Counted from the first letter of the stretch, positions 12,339-24,611 are shown. The stretch: DNA of 64,000 nucleotides from Calonectria ilicicola (GCA_020809705.1 CP085831.1:62001-126000), one strand, 5' to 3'. The notes: generated by a model not told the origin, from the sequence alone. Made by a program: numbers and translations.

Positions 12339-14322
12339 TCAGCAGAATTCTCGAGAAACAAGCGTTTCCTTTTCGTCGGAGATCATTTCTCTTACTTCAG
12401 AACCACCGTCCATCCCGCTCCTATCCAGGCTTTTGTGTAGGCTTGACCCCAAATATGCTTGGTTCACTGCAGAAATGGCACACAGACCTGATACTCCCCC
12501 AATACTTCCACTCAGGTATAAACCAGAACTAGCAATCGCAAGTTCATCGGTATCCACCCCAGCTGCAAGGGCAACAAATGCAACAGAGTGGGCAACCGCG
12601 TTGCCAAAACCCCCCGGAAATATAAATACTGTTTGCCATACAGTAGTATCACCTCGCCAAAATAAGAAAAGAAGAGTAAAGCAGAGTATGGAGCTGACAC
12701 TCGCAGCAATTAGTGTGATTTTGGTCCGACCCCAAGTCTTCATAAGGTGCCCAGCAAGAAGTCCGCCAGCGGCATTTCCAACAATTGATGGAATCATGTA
12801 TGCACCAGCCTGACTCGGGGTGGCGTTTTTGGTAACCTGAACATAAAGTGGAATCAGGAACATCATCTATGCGATAACACATGGTAAGCCAACACAAAGC
12901 AAAAGTCACCATTGGTAATACATACTGCGGTTTGGGAAGCATTCTGTAAAAACAGGGTCAGGTACGAAGTGACGACGTCGTAATGGGAGAACAAGTGCAA
13001 AGGGAAGACCGGCTCCTTTGCCCACCTCGTCTCGGTTATGGCGAAGAGTACCATGCCAAATATCCCAGTGATGCACAACATCAAAATAATTGGGGACTGC
13101 CATGCCACTGTTTTTCCTCCTGTATCAAGCACCAACAGGAAGCACAGAATGGTTATACTCAGTAAAAGTATACCCAAAAAGTCGACTCGTTTCAATTTAC
13201 TGACGAGGTTCCTATGCGGGATTGTTGATGTGGTGTCAGCTGGTTTCTGTATCCGGAGTCTCCATGCCACGAGATATATGGCCACTAGTGTCAATGGTGC
13301 TTGCCCTGAAAGAACCCTAGAAATATCTCAACAAATCAAATCCACATCGTATTTAATTGCCACATACCATCGCCAACCAATATGTTGGGTCAAGAATCCA
13401 CCAAAAACTCCTCCTGAGGACCTGCCAATGGTTTGGATGACGTTTACATAGCTCCTATAAGATGCAACATCTTGAAGAGGTACCAAATCTGTATTTCTTA
13501 GTTGTGGTAATTCGATCTATGCGGGGTAATAGTACCTGTGATAATGATTGAGACCAAGCATACCATTCCAGCCCCACCGAGTCCTTGAATGGACCGAGCA
13601 ACAATTAACTGAGGCATTGATTGGCATAGGCCACTTATACAATTAGTTTTCTGGTTTTTTTGCAGTATCTTTTATTGTTATTCTCACCATAATGCACTTC
13701 CTGAGCCAAATAAAATGTATGAAACTTGCAACATGGTCTTTCGACCAAATATATCACTCAGCTTTCCATACTAGCAACAATTAGTCTAGGTGCACAATGA
13801 AATACCCATGAACCATATCTGACCAGCGGTTGAGCTACACACATGGAGAGCATGTAGCTAGATAAAAGCCAACTAGCATTTTGTAGGTCGTCAAACTCAG
13901 ACGCAATCGAACCATAAGTGGCCAAGATGAGAGATGTATCGGCTTGCGAAAGAAAGACACCTATATAATCATTAGTATTGCTTAAATAACACTATAGTGG
14001 ATTGGGAAACTCGAGTACCAATCAATAAAACGGAGATGATTCCGAATATAGGTCCTTCATTTGAGGGGTCTTCCGTCGTTTTCATGGGCCCTTGGGCTTG
14101 AATATTTCTATTTTCATTCAGGGGCTAATTTATCAGTGATTGGAAATTGATAGAATTGATGAAGATTTAGCTTCTGGAGCAACTTGGTTAACTTTCAATT
14201 ATTCTTACATTCTGTACTGCGCCTTGGTTCCTCAACAGCGGGCTGGTCTCATCATAAAGTCCTTCCTCCGTCCAATGAAGACGATTCTCACTCAATGAGC
14301 AATTTTGACTTGGCAATGACAT
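12339..14322 (-). CDS. MFS transporter, DHA2-type (14 membrane helices), drug or metabolite exporter
   Basis: Eight exons (14322-14209, 14124-14019, 13960-13824, 13770-13688, 13633-13536, 13488-13368, 13316-12926, 12866-12339) give 525 residues; all phases close. The start carries the DETSPLL motif typical of VBA/MDR-like fungal carriers. The loop after helix 2 reads YGKLSDIFGRK (MFS motif A), and motif B appears as ARSIQGLGGAGM. Several hydrophobic segments follow, with a short cytosolic tail. Members of the family export toxins and secondary metabolites or basic amino acids by proton antiport. In this setting an exporter or self-protection role for the cluster product is the simplest guess. 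It is transcribed divergently from the MFS gene at 14894. Confidence 0.86.
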
Positions 14323-14893
14323 CTTGGGAAATGAAAACCTTGATGTATTGGCCTTGCTAGACAGCTAGTTGGGTATAATTAAAAACAAGAATAAGTATGG
14401 TCCTCCAGAAAACTTTATACAGTTTGATTAGTGAACAGACTAAGTTTTGGGACAGAGTTGCAGCCTAAGACTTTGTACTCAATCCATCATCTCGGTTATA
14501 TCCAGCAGGTAATAGATAGCCTTCGGTATGGAAGGTCTTCGTCATGTTAGCGGGCATGAAAGCTCCGAAAAATGGCTGCATATACCAAATTTTAAATTCA
14601 CGTCGCATGTGTCATGTTAGTTTCATGCGGGGTGAAGCATTCCGGAGTGGAGTGGAGAAATAACCACCTCGACAGCAATTTCCCCGCACTTCACCGGACG
14701 TGCATTTGCGAACATGCATTTAGAGTTTGTGGCATCTAACAATGAACTGGAGGTGATAAGCTTCGAGGAAACGGAGATTCAAAGATAAAGAGTCTACTTG
14801 ATTCATCCAATTTCTTATTGCGGTAGAATTGGCCAAAATCACATTGGTTATAACTCGTTCTCTTGAGTCACCCATATATTGACAACAATAAAC
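14323..14893. promoter_or_regulatory. Divergent promoter region between two MFS genes
   Basis: About 570 bp separates the start codons of two oppositely oriented transporter genes, so both promoters must lie here. No specific operator could be assigned by eye. Confidence 0.45.
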
Positions 14894-16993
14894 ATGGCTC
14901 GAGATATCCACTTGAAAGACCTGTCCAATAACGACAGTATAATGGATCCACCGGTTTCGGTTCATATTGAACACAGCCGTGTCGAATGGTCTGAAGAAGA
15001 AGAAAAGAGAGTGGTTTGGAAGTAATGAACCAACATGCATGGCTCTGGTTAAATTACTAACTTTCTTGGCATTTAGGATAGATATGGCGGTGATGCCTTT
15101 ACTGGTATTAGGCTTCTTTATTCTCCAAATCGACCGATCAAACATGTAAGCCGGGGAATATGCCTTTTAGGGCACTTCTAACTCAGAAAAAAACAGAGGA
15201 AACGCTTTGACAGACTTTTTCTTCGAAGAAGTTGGCATATCTCAGTATGAATTCAACGTTGGCAATCAGCTTATGTATCTTGGGGTCGTTCTTTTTGAGG
15301 TGAGACGTCGCATCTAATACGTTATATTACTCGTTACAAGTCTAACGGTAGTTTCCAAAGATACCTAGCAATCTAGTACTGTATCGCGTGGGACCCGCTC
15401 TCTGGATTGGATGTCAAATCTTTGCATGGTAAGAACAATCAGAGGTTTTTACTTAGTACCATTGACTAATTGCGTCTCCTAGGGGTCTTGTCGCCACATT
15501 TCAAGCCTTCATTAAAGGAAAGGGAGTTGGCCCTTACTGGGCTACTAGATTTTTGCTAGGGTAGGTTATTGTACTCAGTTGCAACTTTTTCTGACTTGAT
15601 GATAAGAGCATGTGAGTCCGGCTATATCCCAGCCGGCCTCTTCACAATTACCAGATTTTATACGCGGGCAGAAATCAGCAAGAGATTTGCCTGGTTTTAT
15701 CTCGGCAACATGATCGCAAGCGGTGCTTCTGGTCTTTTAGCTTATGCAATGTAGGGATACTTCTACCTATGATAAGGATCTAGATGCTAATAAATCGAAG
15801 ATTACATATGCGAGGTGTTGCTGATCTTTCTGGATGGCAGTGGCTATTCCTGGTGAGTCATTCATCTTTCTACTATTTTATCGATGAGATAATAGATTTT
15901 AACAACTATAAAGATCGAAGGAATGGTGACTGTGGTGATTGCTATCGCCTTTGTTGCCCTCTTCCCTCAAGCTACGGATCATCCAACCTCGCTCCTTGGC
16001 ATTACGTACTTTAATGGTCGTGAATCTTTTATTCTCACCAACAGAATATTACGCGACGACGCTACAAAGTTTCAAACTAAAACACATGTTAGTCGAAATG
16101 AATTGAACAGTGCTGTGAGTAGTATGAAATTTTTACAATTCGATTGAAATAAGCTTACCTTACCCTTCTTATCCAGTTGACAAATTGGAAGATGATAGGC
16201 CATATTTTGATAACCCTCTGCTGTCTGTCTTCTCAAACATCATTATTCGCCTATGGGCCATCAATTGTTCAATCTTACAACTTTGGACGCCTCGAATCTA
16301 ATGCAATGGTTTCTATTGGATATTGGATTCTTCTTGTGACGACCATACTTTGGGATGGATCGCGTCAGTTCTATCTTCTTCTTCCTACAACATGCTTGTT
16401 TACTAACAAGAGGTCATTTAGAGACAAATGGGGACGTAGAGGCCCGATGGTCCTTATTGGGATTGTTATTGGATGGATTCTGGTTGTGAGTTATGTCGTT
16501 CAAGCTTGTTTAACAAGGTCACTCACCACAACTATAGATTGTGAATCGGATAATAATCGATACGGATAAAACTAATGCAAAGTTTGCACTTATGACTTTG
16601 ATTATAGCTTTCAGCTTTAATTGGCGTGAGTTCTCAACTCCTGCTTTGCTTTGGAATTTAACCCAGAAAAAAAAGGACCGAAAGAAAGCAAAAAGCAACA
16701 CTAACAAACTACTAGACCCAGTTAATGGATCGTGGATGTCGTTGAATGCAAAGTCATCTGGAGAGAGGTCGATAACGATGGCTATTTTCGCGATGAGTGC
16801 AAATGCATCTGGAATCATCAGCAGTCAGATCTTTCAGGCTTCTGATGCTCCTAAATATAAAACTGCTTGGACAGTGATACTAGCATTGTCATGCACGGGT
16901 TTGGTTTCTTGTGTGTTGACTAACATACAATACTGGCTTTTGAATCGCCGTGCAGCCACGAAAGGGGAGGGTTCCTTAATTTACCAAATATAA
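14894..16993 (+). CDS. MFS transporter, anion:cation symporter (ACS/allantoate permease-like) family
   Basis: A gene of at least ten exons. Well-supported exons are 14894-15021, 15077-15145, 15197-15299, 15361-15428, 15483-15560, 15607-15750, 15801-15852 and 15914-16114, then from 16177 on; the last junctions (about 16360-16720) are less sure. The conserved ACS signatures appear after splicing: ILQIDRSNIGNA in helix 1, the following EIPSNLVL, then ACESGYIPAG, DKWGRRGPMVL and SWMSLNAKSSGERSI near the end. Such carriers take up organic anions, vitamins or amides with protons. Beside a metabolite cluster it might move a precursor or product. The region 16620-16720 is open in frame but looks like an unspliced intron, because it encodes a run of lysines between two conserved blocks. 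Confidence 0.8.
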
Positions 16994-17582
16994 ATATCTT
17001 ACATAGTCGGGTAAATAAATCAAAGTCTGCCCCCCTTTGCATTTATTGTGTACAAAGAAGTAACATCAGATTTGGGAATGCTCGTTGAGTTGGGACGGCA
17101 TCGAATTGCTGGTTTGGAACTAAGCTATGTGTAGTATTGCAGCTGTCTTTGGACTTGCGCTCTCCTGGTCAAAAACAATTTTTAAGATATTCTTAGTCCT
17201 TAAAAGTCAATTTTGTAGTATGCTTCATCGCTAACTCCAGTAAAAGAACCAAATGCCCAGCTGTGATTTGATCTGGGAAACAATTCATCAATTCCCGGGT
17301 ATATCTGGTAACTGAATGGCTCTTGATGATAATTTTCTCCTATAGTTCAGATCATGTTTAAATATCTTCACATTTGATACAGATGATTTGAGCCATGCGC
17401 CAAAGTCTTGACACGCTATAAACCATAATGTCCACCAAGACCCAGAGTTTGGAGTTAAAGAACATGATTTCGATTGAAATATTCGTTTGACTTTGCCAAT
17501 CTCGGTTGAAGTATATTTTCTAAGTCACGCCAGCTCTCAATAACCCAACCTAACTATATCTTCATCCAAGGCTAGCCAGCAT
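16994..17582. other. Intergenic, convergent gene ends
   Basis: About 590 bp of AT-rich sequence between the convergent ends of a transporter and a sulfatase gene. I see no gene. Confidence 0.5.
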
Positions 17583-19572
17583 TTACCGCAGTTCAGACCA
17601 CCATCTAAAAGATTGAGCATTCTGTGCTTTTGTGGCTCCGTATTGATGAGCTTGCATTGGGCCTTCAAACTCGGGAAAGTAGGCCACTTTACATTCAAAA
17701 AAGCTGGCCTTGGGCTGGTCCTTGTAAAAGGTATCAAATTCTGACCTCAGGCTATCGATCAGGTTTGAAACATCGCCCTTTGGATGAAGCTCTTTCCAAG
17801 GATCCACACACACCTTACCCACGCATGATTTTAGCACTATTAAAAGAGCATCAAGACGTGAAATAATTTCGACCAATGGTCTACCAGCAATTTCAAGCTT
17901 AGAAGCATGGTGTTCTTCCGATAAAAGATTATTCATTTCCCCAGCGTCATTCTACAACCAAGATTAGCGCTTTCTCGACCATCTAAAAAAGAATACTTCA
18001 TTGACACTGACCTTCAAGTTATAAAGTTCCCTTTCATTAGTGCACCACACAGAGTAGTAAAGGTTGTAATCCTCACTAATTACTCGCACGGCTTTATACG
18101 TGTTGTTGCCAACCCCCTGACCCGGGTCTGAATAGCCAGGGTTGCTCAATTCATCATCACCATACCAGCCCATTCGTCCTTCTGGGATGGCAAGCCCCCA
18201 ATACTCTATTGTAACATGCTCTTGCTTTGAGTATTTCTCTTCTTGTATTGTGAGTGGGATAGATATTCCGTCGGTTTCTCCCAATGGCTGGCCTGCGAGG
18301 TTCATGATTGTTGAAGCCAGGTCCGTGTGCGAGGTTACAGCTTTGGACACATGACCAACTGGAATTCCAGGACCTCTCTACCAATTAGTTAGACACTTCA
18401 TATCTTAGTAAATACAAGATAAATCTTCTTACCACGATAAGGGGGATATGTACGTCGGTATCGAACCCACATTCCTTGCCTGGATGCATACGATGCTGGC
18501 TAATATGATACCCGTTGTCTGTTGTGTAGAAAATGTATGTGTTTTCAAGCTCACCGGCAGCCTCGAGCATTTTTATTGACGTCTCTACCATCTCGTCAAC
18601 AGACTGAAGGGCGCGCAATCTTGATCGCTGAAATTCGTCGTTGTATGCAATGACGGTGTCATTGAGAAGAGGTAAATGTTTCACCCAGCTCACGCCTCCT
18701 TGAACTTCAGGATTAAAATTTTCTCCACGGGGAATAATGTAGTCTTTAAAAAGATGGGCATGTCTGTCGGCATACATAGGTTTGTCCATGCTAACCTCGG
18801 GGACCAGATTGACAGTGCTATGGGGCGCTATAGGAGCATGAACAACAAACCAAGGGCGATCGTGCGAGATTGCCTCTCGAAGAAACCCATAAGCCTTCTC
18901 CGCTGTGATATCTGGAGAATATTGGCCAGCGTAATTTATGGGCGGGGCTCCATTTCGAGTCATCGTCGCATTTCGGTATTGATAGGTGTGAGGGTCAAGG
19001 AGAAATTCTGATCCATTAAAACCACCAGCATATGGTTGGTTGTAATTTTCGATGGAATGGTGATTCCAGAGTTTCCCAGAATAGTAGGTATTGTAGCCCG
19101 CTGCTTGAAGCCAATGAGGTAGGTAGTTATCATTGATGCCTTCACGGACGACCTTGGGATATCCTCCATAGGGAGCCCAAACATCGGTGACCTAGATTGA
19201 GATGGTTAAGCACTTTCAATTATTTTTAAGAATCCATAAAAAAACCCACATTGGTATTATGCGCTGCTCTTCCAGTCCAGAGATTCACGCGGGAAGGGCA
19301 ACACAGAGCAACAGTACAATAATGATTGCTGTATAAGGTTCCCTCATTGATCATGTATTTTTGTAAGAGAGGCATGTGTTCCATTGATCCCATGTGCCTA
19401 CAAAGAAGATATCAGAATCGCCAGTATCAGACATGGAGGTACCAGGGGGCTCTGAGGCATACCAATCTTGATCATCAGTAAGAATAAATAAGATATTCGG
19501 GGGCTTGGAGGCCGTTGCCAATTGTGCCATAACCACTAAGCTGACCAAGGTCAGGTAGATGGAGCACTTCAT
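17583..19572 (-). CDS. Secreted arylsulfatase
   Basis: Five exons (19572-19463, 19397-19250, 19191-18433, 18377-18012, 17951-17583) give 583 residues, normal for fungal arylsulfatases. Residues 1-22 form a signal peptide; this is why the ATG at 19572 is preferred over one at 19608. The metal-binding strand NILFILTDDQD follows. The sulfatase signature CCPSR is restored by splicing, and Cys69 would be the residue converted to formylglycine. Further landmarks are GKLWNH, DNGYH and the block GYHISQHRMHPGKECGF. The enzyme should hydrolyse sulfate esters outside the cell or in the secretory pathway. It ends the cluster-like run that begins with a sulfotransferase-fold gene, which may be coincidence. 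Confidence 0.9.
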
Positions 19573-20040
19573 CTTAACCACGATTCGATTAACTGCAATT
19601 ACGAACAAAGACTGATGATTGCCAGCAAATATTTTATTTCATACCAAAGGATATCACATTTGTATAGAATTAATAGACTTTATTTATAAGACCGTTAAAA
19701 ATATATGGAAAATATTGTATTCGGACCAGGTTGGTATCGTTTTCGTCATGCAGCAGCTGCCGGAAAACACGTTCCGTCGGTCCAGGTGAGCCCATTTATG
19801 GCTAGATTGGCGCAAATTAACCCCGATTAATGAGGCAAGATGGGTCCAATAGTTGAATAGTGGGGATATAATCGCGCTAACATGACAAAAGCGAGGCTGT
19901 AAGGACCAACCTTGTCTAGTGTGTGAGCCGAGATGCGGGGAAAGGAATTCCCACCCGTCAACACGTAGAATATGTTGCCCTGTTCCAAGGGTTGTTTTAT
20001 TGACCTAACATGACAATGCATATTGGACCTCTCAAGCAAC
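19573..20040. promoter_or_regulatory. Divergent promoter between sulfatase and bZIP genes
   Basis: A 468-bp gap between divergent start codons; both promoters lie here. It includes AT-rich stretches near 19630-19720. No binding site could be assigned with confidence. Confidence 0.45.
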
Positions 20041-21294
20041 ATGGACATTCAGAGCAAGTCAGCCAAGCAACAAAACATCAGCCGACGGGTCTGCAATCTC
20101 AGTGCCGAGGAACTGCAGAAAAAACGGGGCATCGACCGTGCTAACCAAAAACACTATCGAGAAAAAAACAAAGCCTATGTTCGATCCCTCGAAGAGCAGG
20201 TGGCCAAATTGACATCCAGAATTCAAGATCTTGAGGCTCAAATCGCTTCCTACCAACATAAAAACAATCATGCCCTTCCAAATACAAATGGGTCAAAGGC
20301 TGTGGCAGAGGATTCATTGAATAGATCATCCGTCCTCCCAAGCACTCTTCATGAGTTGACGGTATACTCCTCAAGCCAAATTTGGGACCTTGGAAAGATT
20401 TCAACTCCTCGTCTTGGTGAGATTCCCACAGTACTCCCCAGTCTGGATGACTTGCCCCTGGACTTTGAAATCGACGCCACAGTAGTACCACCCAACTCAG
20501 CTCAAGAGTGCGAATATGTCGACCTCGGCCTCTTTGAGGCTCTACAGGGAACCAATCTACCATCAGGAGAATTTCTTATGCGTTCTTTCACAAATTTAAA
20601 AGAATTGCAAGCGCGCGGCCAGTTATTAGAGCAGGCAGATGCTCCAAATTGGAAATCGGTACCCTTGAATCTACCTCCGACGACCAAACTTGATGAGCTT
20701 ATTCTACAAACGACCGTCAGCTGGCGATCCCAAGCACTCAAGTCTGGGAAACAGCATGATGAGCTTTCTGAGCCTAATTTCCCAAACATATCGTCTCTTC
20801 TCACTCAATTTGACCAGGGAAAACAAGGGACCATGCCACTATCAATCATGATCGCGGCTCATGTACACCTATCTCCAGTTCAATCACTTGTGGAACGTAT
20901 CGCATACATGTACAATTTAGCCCTACTGATCAGATGGCTTGTCTGCCGTTCAAAAGAAAGCTACGAGAGAATTCCCGATTACATGAAGCCGACAAAGCTT
21001 CAGCTGACTGTACCGCATCCTGCTTGGGTTGACTCTGTGATATGGCCAGAAGTCAGAGATGAAATAATTCAGCGGCAAAACTGGGAAATATTCGAAGATT
21101 TCAAAAAGGTTACTGGAAGAAGCATGACAGTCAGGTGGCCATACACCGATTCGGGTGCTTTTGTTGAATCATTAGAGGACCAAGTGCTCATGCTGAGCCC
21201 AATTTTTGAGGCGCATATTCGGCGAGTTGAGAACTGGTCAATAAGTCGAGAAGCTGTGGAAGCCTTTCCATTTTTGAAGAGATATTGCGCTTAG
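20041..21294 (+). CDS. bZIP transcription factor with C-terminal DUF3425-type domain
   Basis: A single exon of 417 residues. Residues ~27-50 are the basic region (NQKHYREKNKAYVRSLE carries the DNA-contacting Asn and Arg/Lys positions), followed by a short leucine zipper to about residue 70. The C-terminal half (roughly 230-400) matches the look of DUF3425, with PTKLQLTVPHPAWVDSV and a WPEVRDEIIQ helix. This architecture is common among regulators next to fungal metabolite clusters. It lies divergent to the sulfatase and at the edge of the P450/acyltransferase run, so it may control that run, but targets are unknown. The start is the first ATG; a non-ATG extension to 20023 exists. Confidence 0.87.
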   Translation: MDIQSKSAKQQNISRRVCNLSAEELQKKRGIDRANQKHYREKNKAYVRSLEEQVAKLTSRIQDLEAQIASYQHKNNHALPNTNGSKAVAEDSLNRSSVLPSTLHELTVYSSSQIWDLGKISTPRLGEIPTVLPSLDDLPLDFEIDATVVPPNSAQECEYVDLGLFEALQGTNLPSGEFLMRSFTNLKELQARGQLLEQADAPNWKSVPLNLPPTTKLDELILQTTVSWRSQALKSGKQHDELSEPNFPNISSLLTQFDQGKQGTMPLSIMIAAHVHLSPVQSLVERIAYMYNLALLIRWLVCRSKESYERIPDYMKPTKLQLTVPHPAWVDSVIWPEVRDEIIQRQNWEIFEDFKKVTGRSMTVRWPYTDSGAFVESLEDQVLMLSPIFEAHIRRVENWSISREAVEAFPFLKRYCA

Positions 21295-24278
21295 GAGAAA
21301 TTCACTTTATTTAACCTGGAAAAACGATGCACTATGATTTGTAAACAAGTGCAGACGAATATTTCTGACATTTGGTTTTCCGAGTATCCACAAACAAGCT
21401 TTCACTTAAGCCGGACTTCGGCTGACAGCCACTTCGCGACCAAGCATAATTTGAGCAAAGGAATACCCAAACTGAAATTTTGAAACGATGTCGGGCTAAT
21501 GGATGATCTGAGTCGAAGCTTAATGATAAGACCATGGGTCAGTAAAGCCGTTTCATCGAACGTGTCAGCATTGCGGTTCCGCAGCTTGGCTTTCAGTTAG
21601 CAAAGCTTATGTTTCACGATTTAAAAGTCCAAGCGTCCAGAAAGCGCTCACAGGATATTTCAATCAAGCATTGAGAACTAAATGAGTTTTCACTCAGCGA
21701 CTTGCAACCCCATCATATCCAGTTGATGATGTTAAAATTTTTAAAGCAGAAACCGGCATGTGCTTATCATCCGAACTAGAGAGTGTAATGAATGAGTGTC
21801 TGGGTTCATTTCGCTTGTTTCAGCGCCTTGACCGCTAGTCCGCTTTCGATGTCGTGACTAATGCGAGGTGTGTACTATAGGGTAAGTATGCTTGAATAAA
21901 ACCTGCAACCGGTTTTTATGTATTACATCAAGCCAGCTACAATGAATCGATTAAATCAAATACCGTGTGCCCAGAAATATGCATCAAAGATATTCTTCAT
22001 CTTTCTTGCATTGGTAGAGATTCCAAGTAATGTTACAGCTTTGCTTAATGATGATACAGATTCTGGCTTCATCTAGTCAATAATTTTTACTATGCACATT
22101 TTTTTTCTACTTTCCTTTGAAACAATTTTATCAAAATTATCATAAAAATGAGGGACTACGAAATTACTTTCTCGATCGAGTTTGAGCATTAGAGGCTTGG
22201 CGCAAAAAATTCTTGCAGAATTTTTATTTCGTCGCGAACGCGTCTGCCCCACATCACGCGAAGCACTAATTGAGAATTCTAGGTGATGTCATCAGTTCTA
22301 CCAGATAAGAATTCGAAATTGATAGGTACGGGAGAACTTCTTTCTCCAAGAATGAAAAATAAATATGGGCGCCTAGTATATGACAAACCGCGATGGCCAG
22401 TGATCCTGTGTTGGCTGTTTTGTTTCCACTCCGACTGAAGATCCTTGGCACGGTCTGAAAAGAGTATAGCTACTAAATCAGGAGAGCATGTGGCTGATTC
22501 TAGCCACATTTAAAAAAGCAACAGGGTTATGCGCCACCTTGCTGCCTAACTGTCCAATAAGGAGCGCAGGAATAAATGGTCCACAGTGCATCCACCACAT
22601 TTGCCGCAAGGTTACTTGATACTGCTCCTCAAGAGATGATGTCATGCAGTCAAACGCACTGATTCAATGTGACAATGCCAACATCGAAAGAGATGTTGTG
22701 TAACGAGTAGATGAGAATTCGCATGGCTTATACAGGCTGGTGCTTTCTGGCATCTCGGTCTCAAATTTGCAGTTCGGCATTTGCTCGGCTTTGCTTCATG
22801 CCCTGATAAAACGTGGTTTCTCTGCGGCAATAGGCTAGTCCACGCTCCGGATGCCTGACTCCTGGTGCATTTGCTTGAAATAAATTGATAGGGCTGTGTC
22901 GTTTCATATTGTTCCGCTCCACGAGGCACGTGGACGTACGTGGATACTAACGACGTTTCTGGTCAATACTCACCGACCACAAACTGGGGCGAGCTGGATA
23001 GACTAAATGGTGGGACTCTGAATTTGAGGCTATGCCATCTGAATTTAGCATAAAAAGAAAAACAATCAAGCCTTTTGTCCATTTTGGATAGCCAATCGGT
23101 GGCTTTGATAGTGCATGAATTCTACTACATCCTTTGCTCCTCATGGCCTTCTGCTGATCTGAATATGTGCAGTGTATTTTTTTTTTCATTCAAATTCGGA
23201 CTGGACTTTGAGGCAATAGCCTTTCGGGCTTTTTTATGTAATGTAATTTAACTTAATAGTATGATTCATATTTTGAAGCGTTGAAAAGCCCACATCGCAT
23301 TGTGGGTCGTTTTTGTGTTAACTGCGTTGGCTTGAGCTCAGCGTTTGGAAATTGATGTTATGAAACAATCAACCAGTGTGAGCCATGCATTATCGTATCA
23401 AGATTCAGTTTTCGCACGCAAGTACCATTAGGAAAACATTATCGGTCTTTGCTTGCATGATATTCAGCGACTTATTGTCATGTGGGCCAGCCTGACCTTT
23501 CCCAACCACTTCTTGATTTGGTGGTCTAATGAACTAACAGGGCTAGTTTTGTCAAGTTGAAAAGGCATTTTTCTGCATAAAAAGATTTGAATTTGACATC
23601 ATAATGCCTCTTTACATTTTGTAAGGCTATACGTCGTATATTTGTGCTGGTTTACTTGAATCGGTTAGGATTTGTGAAAAAATTGATACAGGAGCCGAAC
23701 AGGAATTTTCCAGCCAGATGAATTTGTTCCAATCAACTAAAAACGAGATAAAGACTTGTAAATATTTTCTATTTCAGCTATGGTTGCCCATACAAGTCAG
23801 GTAACACCGTTTCAAGTGTCAGGATTGACGTCACTGCAACACGACTGCGCAAACCAATCCATGCATGAGGGGTGGTTGGTTGAAACAATTTTTTGAAGTG
23901 GGGAGATCACGAAAACTCAACGAAGGGTGACTCTATGTCCAAGCGCTGGATTATGCAGGAATAGTGGTGGAGAACAAGCTGAACGGCGCATTGAGCGTTG
24001 TTAGGTAAAGCATACTGATAGTAGCGGCATGGAACAAGAAAGAGGTTGCATGAAGCTCTGCTCTGGCTGAAACATGGTGCTAGTTAAAGAGAGCAGAACT
24101 ATTGATATGATGAATAGTTTGAACTTGAACTTCTGCCAAGTATAAATTCAAGAGCTTGCCCACTGTCTTTAAAATCATCACCAACAACAACGACTTTTAC
24201 ATTTCCAACATCCAAATACTTTACTAAACGCTTTACTTCGAAACCCAAGTTGTGCTTTGTACGTTAAAACCAGTCAAA
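21295..24278. other. Gene-free stretch of about 3 kb
   Basis: Only short, unrelated open frames are present on both strands, and I recognise none of them. The sequence is AT-rich in parts (for example 22080-22150) with several homopolymer runs. It separates the cluster-like block from the next genes. No intact transposon, tRNA or repeat array is visible to me. Confidence 0.5.
24141..24147 (+). promoter_or_regulatory. TATA box of the small secreted-protein gene
   Basis: TATAAAT lies 138 bp upstream of the start codon at 24279, followed by a CA/CT-rich leader typical of well-expressed fungal genes. Confidence 0.5.
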
Positions 24279-24611
24279 ATGGTCCGAATCTCTTCCATCG
24301 TCATGAGCCTTCTCGCTCTTGCCGTTTCTACCGAAGCATGCACTGGCTGGTACCAGTGCAAGTACAGCACTGGAGCCCACTGTTGCGTGAGTATCATCCT
24401 CCAATATGATATAAAATATTACTAATGTTTCAAAGGTTGTTGATGGCGGTCGGGGTCCGGGTGCTTGCCCGGCTCGCTGCAATGGTGGCTCTGCTTGGCC
24501 ACCCCAGTGTGTAAGCCAGACCACTGGAAACTCGCGTACCCAGTATGTTAATCTCTTGACTAAAACCCTTTATATGCTCAGTGCCACTAACAATGGTGAT
24601 CTAGGTGCTAA
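24279..24611 (+). CDS. Small secreted cysteine-rich protein (effector-like)
   Basis: Three exons (24279-24386, 24436-24542, 24605-24611) give 73 residues. Both introns have good donors (GTGAGT, GTATGT) and branch sites (ACTAAT, CACTAAC). Residues 1-20 are a signal peptide ending VSTEA. The mature part of about 53 residues has eight cysteines (an even number, including one CC pair), the last being the final residue. The content is rich in Gly, Ser and Cys. Such proteins are often effectors, antimicrobial peptides or elicitors; I do not recognise the family and assign no activity. A TATA box and pyrimidine-rich leader support it as a real gene. The second intron could use another donor at 24512, which would change the C-terminus. 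Confidence 0.72.

Noticed and set aside
16620..16725. Lysine-rich segment of the ACS transporter
   Set aside because: It falls between two conserved blocks of the family and starts with a donor-like GTGAGT; most likely an unspliced intron.
22642..22929. Minus-strand frame in the gene-free zone
   Set aside because: No motif, no plausible start context, and codon use not like the neighbours.
23210..23245. GCCTTTCGGGC followed by T run, like a bacterial terminator
   Set aside because: The genome is clearly eukaryotic; a chance hairpin in AT-rich intergenic DNA.
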